In this document: piece by piece, positions 8,426-17,063 of the stretch | Numbering within the stretch: the first letter of the stretch is position 1 | How the letters are laid out: every line of letters starts with the position of its first letter | Assembly: GCF_003014555.1 (NCBI RefSeq) | Contig: NZ_PYGE01000014.1 | Span: 1-64,000, forward strand | Source: Haloactinopolyspora alba | GTDB lineage: Bacteria > Actinomycetota > Actinomycetes > Jiangellales > Jiangellaceae | Length of the DNA stretch: 64,000 bases | Reading direction: 5' to 3' | The notes under the pieces: generated by a model | What the model saw: only the letters and a program-made list of their open reading frames with translations | What the model was told of the DNA's origin: nothing | Databases searched by the model: none | Position numbers and translations under genes: made by a program

Positions 8426-9300
8426 CCGGCCGCGCCCTGGCCCGTGCCGACACGCCCGCGGCGGCGGATGCGCTCTGCGCCCGCGGCCGTCCGCTCGCCG
8501 GGGCCACCGACCTGCTGGTACACGGCCTGGACGGCGTGCGCGGCGAGCTGGTGGATCTCACCGCGATCCACGACCCGCGGCCACCGGTCGAGCGATTGGC
8601 GGACGGCCGCGTCCGGGTGTCGGCGACCGCACCGATCAGCGCGATCGCCCGCTCGCCGGAGCCGGTCCCGGTAGCGCTGACCGACGCCATCGCCCAGTTC
8701 GCCTCTCCGCAGATCCGCAACCGCGCCACCCTCGGCGGCAACATCGCCAACGGCTCACCCGCCGCGGACCTGGTGCCGCCGCTGGTCGTGACCGACGCCG
8801 TCCTCGGCGTGCGCGGCGCGGACGGACGCCGGTCGGTGCCCGTCGGCGAGATGCTGGCCGGCCCCGGGCGCACGACGCTGCGGCCGGGTGAGTGGATCGA
8901 GTACGCCGACCTCGCGCCGGTGCCGCACTCGGGTTTCCGCAAGCTCGGCTACCGCCGGGCACTGGCCGTCGCCGTCGTGAGTCTGGCGTGGTCGTGGTCG
9001 CCGGGTTCTCCCCGCTCCGGCACGGAGCCGGGCGGCGCCGTCGCGCTGCACGACGTCCGCCTCGCCGCGGGCGCGGTCGCACCGACCGTCGTGCGCTGCC
9101 CGCGCGCCGAAGCCGCCCTGAACACGCTCGACGCGACGTGCGTCGACACCGCGGCCACCGCCGTCCACGACGACATCGCGCCCATCGACGACCTGCGCGC
9201 AAGCGCCTGGTACCGCGCCGACGCACTGGCCGGACTGGTGCGAGAGCTTGCACCGGCCGCGACGCGGCAGCTACGAGAAGGGGACACCGCCCAGCCATGA
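8422..9300 (+). CDS. FAD-binding (medium) subunit of the molybdenum hydroxylase
   Basis: 292 residues of the CoxM/CutM type. Residues ~20-35 (ARGRPLAGATDLLVHG) form the first FAD motif. ATLGGNIANGSPAADLVPPLV near residue 110 is the TIGGN-like pyrophosphate-binding signature. The C-terminal CO_deh_flav_C domain follows. It accepts electrons from the Fe-S subunit and passes them to NAD or another carrier. ATGA overlaps at both ends couple it to the Fe-S subunit and to the flavin oxidoreductase gene. Confidence 0.93.
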   Translation: MTGRALARADTPAAADALCARGRPLAGATDLLVHGLDGVRGELVDLTAIHDPRPPVERLADGRVRVSATAPISAIARSPEPVPVALTDAIAQFASPQIRNRATLGGNIANGSPAADLVPPLVVTDAVLGVRGADGRRSVPVGEMLAGPGRTTLRPGEWIEYADLAPVPHSGFRKLGYRRALAVAVVSLAWSWSPGSPRSGTEPGGAVALHDVRLAAGAVAPTVVRCPRAEAALNTLDATCVDTAATAVHDDIAPIDDLRASAWYRADALAGLVRELAPAATRQLREGDTAQP

Positions 9301-10250
9301 GATACGGCATCACCATCCCGCTCGATCGACCGATCGGCCACGTCGGTGCCCTGGCGGCGCACGCCGAGAAGCTCGGTTTCGACGAGCTGTGGCTCGCCGA
9401 CCACTACTACAACCGCGACGTCGCGGTGGCCCTGACGCTGATGGCCGAGCACACCGAGACGCCGACCCTCGGCACCGCGGTGGCCAGCCCGTTCCTGCGT
9501 CACCCCACGCTGCTGGCGAGCCTCGCCGGGACCATCGGCGAGCTGGCCGGCGAGCGTTTCGTGCTCGGCCTCGGCAGCGGCGGCTACGAGTTCGGGCAGG
9601 AGATGGAGATCTCCATCAAGCGGCCGCTGGCCGCCATCGCGGAGTCCACCCGGATCGTCCGGGAGCTCCTGGCCGGCCGCGCCGACGTCGCCGGTGACGT
9701 CTTCAGCGCCCGTGGTTCCGCGCTGCGCTGGCCCGCCGCGCGCACCCCGGTCCACCTGGCCGCTCGCGGCCCGAAGATGCTGGCCCTGGCCGGTGAGATC
9801 GCCGACGGCGTCATCACCCACGGCATCTCGGACACGCACATCGACTACGTCCGCGACAAGACCGGCGGCGGCACCGACGTGTGCCTGATGCTCGACGTCG
9901 AGGTCGGCGACGACCAGCGCGGAGCCTACGAACGGCTGCGCCCCCGCTGCCTGATGATGGCCGGCGGCTCCTACGCGGACGAGCTGATCGACGTGTACGG
10001 GCTACCCCGCGACCAGGTCGCCGCACTGCGCGAGGCCGTGCGCACGGACGGGCGCGAACGCGCCGCCGAGCTGGTCACCGACGACATCGCCGCCGCGTTC
10101 GGCATCGCCGGGCCGGTCTCGCACGTCCGCGAACAGCTCGGCCGGCTCGACGCGCGCGGGGTCGACTCGGTCATCCTCTCCGTGGGTGGCGGCACGGCCG
10201 ACGAGGTCGCCGACCACATGACCCGTCTCGCCGAGGCGGTGCACGGATGA
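9297..10250 (+). CDS. LLM-class flavin- or F420-dependent oxidoreductase
   Basis: A 317-residue luciferase-like TIM-barrel protein. It begins YGITIPLDRP, with GFDELWLADHYY on the second strand/helix, LGTAVASPFLRHP, and ERFVLGLGSGGYEFGQEM in the middle. The overall look is that of methylene-tetrahydromethanopterin-reductase-like proteins that may use F420 or FMN. ATGA overlaps join it to the genes on both sides. It could reduce or mono-oxygenate an intermediate of the pathway; the cofactor cannot be decided from sequence. Confidence 0.88.
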   Translation: MRYGITIPLDRPIGHVGALAAHAEKLGFDELWLADHYYNRDVAVALTLMAEHTETPTLGTAVASPFLRHPTLLASLAGTIGELAGERFVLGLGSGGYEFGQEMEISIKRPLAAIAESTRIVRELLAGRADVAGDVFSARGSALRWPAARTPVHLAARGPKMLALAGEIADGVITHGISDTHIDYVRDKTGGGTDVCLMLDVEVGDDQRGAYERLRPRCLMMAGGSYADELIDVYGLPRDQVAALREAVRTDGRERAAELVTDDIAAAFGIAGPVSHVREQLGRLDARGVDSVILSVGGGTADEVADHMTRLAEAVHG

Positions 10251-11362
10251 GCGCGCTGCCCTCGACCGCCACCGTCCTCGGCTCCGGAGCCGGCGCGCTC
10301 GCCTGCACCGTCGAGCTGTCGCACCACGGCGTGGACGTGACGCTGGCCGACCTGCCGGCGTTCGCGTCCGGCCTCGACACGATCGCCGCCGCCGGGCAGG
10401 TCGTGCTGAAGACGCCGTGGCACGGCGCGGTGCCGGCACCCGTCGCAGCCACCAGCACCGACCCCGCCGCGGCCGTCGGCGGCGCCGAACTGATCGTCGT
10501 CTGCGTCCCGGCGTTCGGTCACACCACGTTCGCCGAGCTGCTCGCCGCGGCCGTCGTGGACGGTCAGCGGGTGCTGTGGGTCGGAGAAGGCGGCGGGAGT
10601 CTCGTGTTCGCCGACGCGCTGCGCCGCGCGGGCAGGCGCCCGGACGTCGAGATCGGCGAGACCAACAGCCTCCCGTACGGCGCGCGCGTCCGCGGGCCCG
10701 GCATCGTCAGCGCCTCCCGCAAGGCCGGCGGCACGCTGGTGTCGGTGCTCGGACCGGACCGCGGCCTGGTGGACACCGCCCGCGCGGTGTGGCCCTGGAT
10801 GTCGGCCGCCGACAACGTGTGGGAGACGGTCCTGCTGAACTTCAACGCCATCGACCACGTCCCCCCGATCATCTGCAACCTCGGCGTGGTCGAGGGCCGC
10901 AACGGCAAGATGCTCCTCTGGGGCGAGGGTGCGTCACCGAGTGTCGCGCGGATCATCGAGACCCTCGACGGCGAGCTGTTCGAGCTGCGGAAAGCCCTGG
11001 GTGTGCGTAACACGAAGCGCTACGCCGACTACCTCGTCGAGCAGGGGTTCGCCCCGGCCGGCACCTCGTCGTTCTTCGAGCTGCTGCAGGCCAGCACGTT
11101 CTCGGACAGCACCTTCCGGTGCGGGCCCGACGCGCTGTCCAGCCGGTACGTCACCGAGGACGTCCCCTACGCGCTGGTGCTGTTCTCCTCCATCGGCCGC
11201 GCCGTCGGCGTGCCCACCCCGACCGTCGACAGCCTGACCCACCTCGCGTCGATCGCGCTGGGCCGCGATCTGTTCGCCGAGGGCCGCACACTCGCCCGCG
11301 TCGGCCTGGACGGGCACGACCGGGACGGTCTCGTCGCCGCCGCCGAGGAGGGCTGGTGGTGA
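10247..11362 (+). CDS. NAD/NADP octopine/opine dehydrogenase-family protein
   Basis: 371 residues. The N-terminal Rossmann fold is unmistakable (ATVLGSGAGALACTVELSHHGVDVTLAD). The C-terminal helical domain resembles octopine/nopaline dehydrogenases: NFNAIDHVPPIICN contains the family's conserved His near the N-H-x-x-P pattern, followed by a Tyr/Asp-rich helix. These enzymes reversibly cleave or form secondary-amine dicarboxylates (opines) from an amino acid and an oxoacid. This suggests the pathway substrate may carry an N-linked carboxylic acid (inference). ATGA overlap upstream, GTGA overlap downstream. Confidence 0.85.
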   Translation: MSALPSTATVLGSGAGALACTVELSHHGVDVTLADLPAFASGLDTIAAAGQVVLKTPWHGAVPAPVAATSTDPAAAVGGAELIVVCVPAFGHTTFAELLAAAVVDGQRVLWVGEGGGSLVFADALRRAGRRPDVEIGETNSLPYGARVRGPGIVSASRKAGGTLVSVLGPDRGLVDTARAVWPWMSAADNVWETVLLNFNAIDHVPPIICNLGVVEGRNGKMLLWGEGASPSVARIIETLDGELFELRKALGVRNTKRYADYLVEQGFAPAGTSSFFELLQASTFSDSTFRCGPDALSSRYVTEDVPYALVLFSSIGRAVGVPTPTVDSLTHLASIALGRDLFAEGRTLARVGLDGHDRDGLVAAAEEGWW

Positions 11363-12717
11363 CCGGCGTCCGCCTCACCGGCGGCACGGTGCTGGCGGCG
11401 GACGGTGACACCGGAACCACGGACGTCACGGTGCGCACCGGCCCGTCCGCCGGTGCCGCGGAGGCGGCCGGCGACGTCGTCGACGTGACCGGGCAACTGG
11501 TCCTGCCCGGTCTCGCCAACGCCCACGATCACCTGCGCTCGCTCCTCCCGGCCACCCGCGAGGCGGAGACGATGCCGCTGCCGGCCATCATCGAGCGGGC
11601 CGGGGCGGCCGGCGCCGCCGCCACCGCCGAGCACTACCGCGACCTGACCGCCCAGGGCGCGGCCCGGATGGTCCTGTCCGGGGTGACCTCGGCGATCGAC
11701 CACATCTACCCGGTTCACGTCCCGGGCATGATCGAAGCGGCCGCCGCCGGCCACGATCGTGTCGGGCTGCGCGCGTCGCTGGCCGTCGGGCTCATGGACT
11801 CCGGTCATCCGGCCGTGCTGCAGGACCCCTCGGTGACCATCGACGACGTCGCCCGCATCGCCGACGACGCCGTACCCGCCGACCGGTTGTTCCTGGCTCC
11901 CGTCTCGCTGCGGCAGTCGTCGCCGGACGTCTACCGGGCGGCGGTGTCCGCCGCCGACCGGCTCGGGATGCGGCTGTACACCCATGTCGCCGAGTCGGCC
12001 GCGGAGGTCGACGCCTGCCTCGCCGAGCACGGCATGCGCCCGGTCGAACTGCTGCACTCGCTCGGGTTCCTGCGTCCGGGCACGGTGCTGGTCCACTGCG
12101 TGCACCTGGACGAGCGGGAGCGGCAGCTGGTTGCCGACACCGGCACGGCCGTGGCCTACTGCCCCTCGAACCATCTGCGCTTCGCGAAGGGATTCGCGCC
12201 GATACGAGACCTGATCGATCGTGGCGTCACCGTCGGGCTCGGCATCGACGGCATGGTGGACGGCTTCACCGAGATCCGGCAGGCCGTCTACGCCCAGGCG
12301 CAGGCCGCAGGAGCCACGGGTGTGCTGACCTCCGCCGAGGCGTTCCGGATGGCGACCACGGCCGCGGCGTCCCTCGCCAGCGGCGACCGTGCCGACCCCG
12401 CGGCCGACCCCACACCCGGCGCCTGGCCCGACGCCGTCGTCGCGTCCCCGAACCGTCTCGAACTACAGCCGGTCGCCGACCCGCTGTGGACCCTGATCCA
12501 CCGCATGACCGGCACCGACGTCACCGACGTCTACATCGGCGGCAAGGCCGTCGTCCGTGACGGACAGTTGACCCGAGTCAGCCATGACGAGGTAGCAGAG
12601 CGCGCCGCGGCGGCCACGGCCGCCATCGCCTCCGCAGCAGGCGTCGACCTCCGTCCCGGCGGTGAACACGCCGCCACCCCGCCCGGCCCGGCTGGGCAAC
12701 GTGCGAGTTCTCGATGA
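11359..12717 (+). CDS. Amidohydrolase (cytosine/8-oxoguanine-deaminase-like)
   Basis: A 452-residue metal-dependent hydrolase. The metal ligands are visible: HxH in LANAHDHLRS, His in YTHVAES, His in VHCVHL and Asp in LGIDGMVDG. This corresponds to the deaminase/chlorohydrolase branch (TrzN/AtzB, 8-oxoguanine deaminase). Two adjacent GTGs (11356, 11359) are possible starts; 11359 gives the GTGA overlap typical of this operon. It differs clearly from the second amidohydrolase at 18031, so the two probably act on different C-N or C-X bonds. Specificity unknown. Confidence 0.85.
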   Translation: MTGVRLTGGTVLAADGDTGTTDVTVRTGPSAGAAEAAGDVVDVTGQLVLPGLANAHDHLRSLLPATREAETMPLPAIIERAGAAGAAATAEHYRDLTAQGAARMVLSGVTSAIDHIYPVHVPGMIEAAAAGHDRVGLRASLAVGLMDSGHPAVLQDPSVTIDDVARIADDAVPADRLFLAPVSLRQSSPDVYRAAVSAADRLGMRLYTHVAESAAEVDACLAEHGMRPVELLHSLGFLRPGTVLVHCVHLDERERQLVADTGTAVAYCPSNHLRFAKGFAPIRDLIDRGVTVGLGIDGMVDGFTEIRQAVYAQAQAAGATGVLTSAEAFRMATTAAASLASGDRADPAADPTPGAWPDAVVASPNRLELQPVADPLWTLIHRMTGTDVTDVYIGGKAVVRDGQLTRVSHDEVAERAAAATAAIASAAGVDLRPGGEHAATPPGPAGQRASSR

Positions 12718-12733
12718 CACGAGGAGGCACCAC

Positions 12734-14062
12734 ATGACACGCAAGAGCAGCGTCGCCCTTGGACAGCACCGTGCCGGCAATCCGTTCGCCCTGGACAGGC
12801 GGCGGTTCCTCGGCCTCGGCGCCGGAGCGCTGGCCGGGGCCGCCCTGGCCGGCTGCGGCGGATCGTCGAGCACCGTGGGCTCCGGAAACGGAGGCAACGG
12901 CGGCAACGGTGGTGGTGGTGACAGTCTCACCGTGTGGGGCAGCAACGCCTGGTCCGAAGGCGACGCCCCGTTCGTGAAGGCTCTCGAGAACTACTCCGAC
13001 GCCGACGTCACGTTCGAACCGTTCCCCGCGAACGACCTCGTCAACAAGATCACCACCGCGATCAACGGCGGTGGCGGCCCGGACGTCATGCTCCTCGACG
13101 TCAGCCAGGTGACCCAGTTCGGCGCCTCCGGCCTGTTCGCCGACATCACCGACCGGTTCGCCCCGATGGCCGGTGACTTCTTCGAGGCCAACGTGCTGTC
13201 CGCGCAGTACGAGGGACGCCAGTACGCCGTCCCGTACGACACGAACAACGTCGGGCTGTTCTGGAACAAGCGGATGTTCTCCGAGGCCGGGATCGACGCC
13301 CCGCCGACGAGCTGGGAAGGCCTCCTCGACGCCGCGCTCGAGCTCACCCACGACGAGCAGTACGGCTTCATGATGGGCGCGCTGGGCTACGGCGCGTACC
13401 TGTGGTGGCCCTGGCTGTGGCAGAACGGCGGGCGGATCCTCACCGACGACCTCACCAAGGCCGCGTTCAACGACGACGCGGGCCGTGAGGCGTGGCAGTT
13501 CTACGCCGACCTCAACCTGGTCCACGGCGTCGTGCCGCCGACCTTCCTCACCGTCACCCAGTCGTGGGACGCCTACACCGACCCGTTCGTGACCGAGAAG
13601 GTCGCGATGATGACCACAGGCGGCTGGGGGATCGCCTCGATCGACGCGATCAACCCCGAGCTCGAGTACGCCGTCGCTCCACTGCCCAGCAGGGACCGCA
13701 GCGCGACCGTCGTCGGTGGCAACGCGCTGGCCGTGTCCGCCGAGTCGGCCAACGCGGACGCGGCCTGGAAGCTGATCGAGTACCTGGTCAGCTCCGAGCA
13801 GCGCTCGGTCCTCGAGGGTGTGTCCCGGATGTCCGCCCGGCGCGACGTGCTCGAGACCGACTACGTGCAGGGCGACCCGACCCGGCAGACGTTCGCCGAG
13901 CAGGCCGAGGTCGCCGTCGCGCGTCCGTCCATCCCGAACTGGGGCGAGATCGAGTGGGGCGTCATGGCCGAGACGTGGGACAGCGTCATCCACGAGAAGG
14001 CCGCACCGCTCGATGCGCTCGCGCAGGCACAGACCCGGGTCGACAAGGTGCTGGCCGGCTAG
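12734..14062 (+). CDS. Sugar-type ABC transporter substrate-binding lipoprotein
   Basis: 442 residues. An RRRFLGLGAGALAGAALAGC signal has a twin-arginine-like start and a lipobox with Cys41, so the mature protein should be lipid-anchored outside the membrane. A Ser/Gly/Asn-rich linker precedes the solute-binding fold of the family that binds oligosaccharides and polyols (TVWGSNAW..., PYDTNNVGLFWNKRMF, MMTTGGWGIASI). GAGGAGG at 12721-12727 is a good ribosome site 6 nt before ATG 12734. It is the first gene after the only small gap in the operon and is followed by two permeases. Confidence 0.93.
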   Translation: MTRKSSVALGQHRAGNPFALDRRRFLGLGAGALAGAALAGCGGSSSTVGSGNGGNGGNGGGGDSLTVWGSNAWSEGDAPFVKALENYSDADVTFEPFPANDLVNKITTAINGGGGPDVMLLDVSQVTQFGASGLFADITDRFAPMAGDFFEANVLSAQYEGRQYAVPYDTNNVGLFWNKRMFSEAGIDAPPTSWEGLLDAALELTHDEQYGFMMGALGYGAYLWWPWLWQNGGRILTDDLTKAAFNDDAGREAWQFYADLNLVHGVVPPTFLTVTQSWDAYTDPFVTEKVAMMTTGGWGIASIDAINPELEYAVAPLPSRDRSATVVGGNALAVSAESANADAAWKLIEYLVSSEQRSVLEGVSRMSARRDVLETDYVQGDPTRQTFAEQAEVAVARPSIPNWGEIEWGVMAETWDSVIHEKAAPLDALAQAQTRVDKVLAG

Positions 14063-14095
14063 AACCGGAGGTCCTCCGATACGGGGGTTCGACAT

Positions 14096-15034
14096 ATGAC
14101 CGTGACCACGCCTGTCCGCGACTCCGCTTCGCGGCCGCCGCCGGCGCAGCAGCGCCCGATCCCGCTGCGCCGGCGGCTCACCCCGTTCGCGTTCGTCGCA
14201 CCGGCCGTCGTGATGCTCGTGATCATGCTCGCGTACCCGGTCGGGAACGCGATCTGGACGAGCTTCAACCACGAGGTCGCCACCGAGCCCGGCCAGGGCG
14301 AGTTCGTCGGGCTCGACAACTTCCGGGCCGTGTTCGGCGACCCCGACTTCGCCGGCACCGCGGTCAGGAGCGTGCTGTGGGTGTTCGGCAACCTGGTCCT
14401 CCAGGTGCTCGTCGGACTCGTCATCGCCTCGGTGCTGAACCAGCGGATGCGCGCCCGCGCGGTGGTGCGCAGCGTCGTCATCATCCCGTGGGTCGTGCCG
14501 ACCGTCGTCGTCGCGCTCATGTGGCGGTTCATGCTGGACCCTTCCAGCGGCCCGCTGAACGAACTGCTGCTGTCCACGGGCGTGGTCAGCGAGCCACCGC
14601 TGTGGCTGGCCGACACCGAGCTGGCGTTTCCCGTGCTGATCCTGATCAGTGTCTGGAAGTGGACCCCGTTCGTCGCGGTCATCCTGCTGGCGGGTCTGCA
14701 GTCGGTGCCGGACGAGGTGCGTGAGGCGGCCCTGATCGACGGCGCGACGATGTTCCAGCGGTTCCGTTACGTCATCATGCCGCACATCAGCACCAGCATC
14801 GCGATGGCCAGCGTCCTCACCATCGCGTACTCGATCAACAACTTCGCCGGCATCTGGCTGTTCACCCGCGGCGGCCCGGCGGGGAGCACCGAGACGCTGA
14901 CCACCCTGGCCTACAGGTACGCGTTCCAGGCGTTCGACTTCGGCAGAGCCTCCGCCGTGGCGGTCGTCCTGTTCGTCTTCGTGTTCCTGGTCAGCTGCGT
15001 GTACTTCTACATCGTCGAGGGGAGGCGGAGATGA
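14096..15034 (+). CDS. Sugar-type ABC transporter permease (MalF-like)
   Basis: A 312-residue membrane protein of the binding-protein-dependent family, with about six transmembrane segments. The cytoplasmic EAA loop is visible as EVREAALIDGATMFQRFRYVIMPHI near residue 205-230. The start ATG lies 33 bp after the binding-protein stop. It overlaps the next permease by ATGA at 15031-15034. With its partner it forms the importer channel. No ATPase gene is present in the cluster; a shared ATPase of the MsiK type elsewhere in the genome would be normal for an actinobacterium. Confidence 0.94.
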   Translation: MTVTTPVRDSASRPPPAQQRPIPLRRRLTPFAFVAPAVVMLVIMLAYPVGNAIWTSFNHEVATEPGQGEFVGLDNFRAVFGDPDFAGTAVRSVLWVFGNLVLQVLVGLVIASVLNQRMRARAVVRSVVIIPWVVPTVVVALMWRFMLDPSSGPLNELLLSTGVVSEPPLWLADTELAFPVLILISVWKWTPFVAVILLAGLQSVPDEVREAALIDGATMFQRFRYVIMPHISTSIAMASVLTIAYSINNFAGIWLFTRGGPAGSTETLTTLAYRYAFQAFDFGRASAVAVVLFVFVFLVSCVYFYIVEGRRR

Positions 15035-15867
15035 ACGCACACGCATCCCACCCCCGCCTGCGCCGGACCGGGCTGTACGCGCTGGTCGCCGTGGTCCTCG
15101 CGACCGTGCTCGTCCCGTTCGGGTGGATGGTGCTCTCGAGCTTCAAGACGCCGGCCGAGATCCGCGGCCTCACGGACAGCTGGCTGCCCGGCGGGCTGTA
15201 CCTGGGCAACTACCAGGGACTGCAGGACACGTCGTTCGTCACCTACTTCGTCAACAGCATGGTCATCGCCGTCGGCACCACGTCGATCGCGATCCTGATC
15301 GCCGTGCTGGCCGGCTACGGCCTGGCCCGGTTCAACTTCGTCGGCAACCGGATGCTGCTGATCGCCATCGTGACGATGCAGATGTTCCCCGCCGTGCTGC
15401 TGGCGGTGCCGCTGTACAAGATGCTCAGCACGGCCCAGCTGCTGGACACACGGGTCGGGCTGGTCGTCGTCTACACCACGTTCGCGATGCCGTTCTGCAT
15501 CTGGATGCTGCGCAACTACTTCCTCACCGTGCCCGTCGAGGTGGAGGAGTCCGCGATGATCGACGGCTGCAACCGCCTCACCGCGCTGTGGCGGGTCGTG
15601 CTGCCACCGACGATGCCGGCGGTCGCGGCGGCCGCCGCGTTCTGCGTGATCCAGGTGTGGGAGGAGTTCCTGTACGCGAACACGTTCATCGACTCCGACG
15701 AACTGCGGCCGCTCTCGGTCGGGCTGAACTCACTGATCGGGCAGTACTCCACCGAGTGGGGACGGCTGATGGCTGCCGGAGTGCTGATGGTGATCCCGGT
15801 GGTGCTGATCTTCGCGTTCCTGCAACGGTTCCTCACCCAACTCGCCGGGGGCTCGGTCAAGGGATGA
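15031..15867 (+). CDS. Sugar-type ABC transporter permease (MalG-like)
   Basis: 278 residues, typical length for this subunit. It starts with RTGLYALVAVVLATVLVPFGWMVLSSFK, has about six membrane segments, and carries the EAA loop VEVEESAMIDGCNRLTALW near residue 170-190. ATGA overlaps join it to the upstream permease and to the downstream enolase-family gene. It pairs with the MalF-like permease in the importer. Confidence 0.94.
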   Translation: MNAHASHPRLRRTGLYALVAVVLATVLVPFGWMVLSSFKTPAEIRGLTDSWLPGGLYLGNYQGLQDTSFVTYFVNSMVIAVGTTSIAILIAVLAGYGLARFNFVGNRMLLIAIVTMQMFPAVLLAVPLYKMLSTAQLLDTRVGLVVVYTTFAMPFCIWMLRNYFLTVPVEVEESAMIDGCNRLTALWRVVLPPTMPAVAAAAAFCVIQVWEEFLYANTFIDSDELRPLSVGLNSLIGQYSTEWGRLMAAGVLMVIPVVLIFAFLQRFLTQLAGGSVKG

Positions 15868-17063
15868 GAATCACCGACGTCCGATGCGTGCGCTACACCG
15901 GCGAGCTGCACCATCCCGAGCCGTTCTGGCCCGAGCGGCTGCGGCGCCCCACCGACGCGTACCCGGAGTTCGCCGCGACCGGCCCCGTCGACCTGCCGCG
16001 CACCGGGCCGGGCCGCTACCGGGTCGAGAGCATCTTCCTGCACATCGACACCGACGAGGGCGTCACCGGGTCGACGGCGCACATCTCCGCCGACCAGGCG
16101 CACATCATCAACGCCACGCTGCGCCGGCTTCTCCTCGGGGCCGACCCGCTGGCGACGGAACGGATCTGGGACATCGGGCGCCGCTCGTCCATCCATGCGC
16201 GGCGCGGCGCCGGAATGCTCGCCCTGTCCGCCGTGGACTGCGCGCTGTGGGACATCCGCGGCCGGCGTTTCGGGGTTCCGTGCCACGTCCTGCTCGGCGG
16301 GCCGACCAGGCAGCGTGTCCCGGTCTACGTGTCGACGCTCGGGACGCCGCTCGATCACGACACCGTCCGGCGCGTCACCCGCGAGGTCGTCGACTCCGGG
16401 GCGAAGGGCGTCAAGTGGTTCCCCCGATGGGGACCGCCGGACGGGCAGGCAGGGGTGCGTGCCGTCGCCGAGCTGGTCGAGACCGTGCGGGCCGAGGCCG
16501 GCGACGACCTCGAGATCATGCTGGACGCGTGGAGCTCGTGGGACGTCGAGTTCACCGTGAACGTGGCCCGGGCCTGCCGCGACCTGCGGCTGCGCTGGAT
16601 CGAGGAGCCGCTCGACACCGACGACATCGGGGGCTACCGTCGGGTACGCGATCTGCTCGGCCGCACCGGCAGCACGGTCGCCGTCGCCGGCGGCGAGCAC
16701 GAGTACGGCCGATGGGGGTTCGCCGGGCTGGTCGCTGACGGCGTCTTCGACGTCTGTCAGCCGGACCCGCACTGGGCCGGTGGGATCAGCGAAGTGACCA
16801 AGATCGGCGCGATCCTCGGCGCGGCGGGCGTGCCGATGGTTCCGCACGGGCAGTCCCTGCAGTGCAACGCCGCGCTGGCGTTCGCCACGTCGCCGCATCT
16901 CACCCCGGAGATGGAGTACCTCGCCAAGCTGGGCCCGCTCTACCAGCACTTCCTCGCGGAGCCGATCGCGCCCTCCGGCGGCATGATCGACGTGCCCTCG
17001 CAGCCCGGCCTGGGCATGGAGCTGGACCAGGACCGAATCGTCGACGCGGAGCCCTTGCCATGA
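15864..17063 (+). CDS. Enolase-superfamily (mandelate racemase/muconate lactonizing) enzyme, L-rhamnonate-dehydratase-like
   Basis: 399 residues. The N-terminal capping domain is followed by a TIM barrel. The lysine motif AKGVKWFPRWGPPDG, the metal ligands Asp (IMLDAWSSW), Glu (RWIEEPL) and Glu (AGGEHEYG), and a late active-site His (VPHGQSLQ) are all present. KWFxRxGPxDG plus GEHEYxRxGF are features of the rhamnonate dehydratase subgroup, so dehydration of a sugar acid is the best guess; a racemase or cycloisomerase is possible. ATGA overlaps on both sides. Its presence suggests that a polyhydroxy acid is an intermediate of the operon's pathway. Confidence 0.88.
   Translation: MRITDVRCVRYTGELHHPEPFWPERLRRPTDAYPEFAATGPVDLPRTGPGRYRVESIFLHIDTDEGVTGSTAHISADQAHIINATLRRLLLGADPLATERIWDIGRRSSIHARRGAGMLALSAVDCALWDIRGRRFGVPCHVLLGGPTRQRVPVYVSTLGTPLDHDTVRRVTREVVDSGAKGVKWFPRWGPPDGQAGVRAVAELVETVRAEAGDDLEIMLDAWSSWDVEFTVNVARACRDLRLRWIEEPLDTDDIGGYRRVRDLLGRTGSTVAVAGGEHEYGRWGFAGLVADGVFDVCQPDPHWAGGISEVTKIGAILGAAGVPMVPHGQSLQCNAALAFATSPHLTPEMEYLAKLGPLYQHFLAEPIAPSGGMIDVPSQPGLGMELDQDRIVDAEPLP

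Noticed and set aside
12578-15046. An 822-codon minus-strand frame antisense to the transporter genes
   Set aside because: Composition is His/Arg/Asp/Gly-rich without recognisable domains; the plus-strand genes in this interval are unmistakable.
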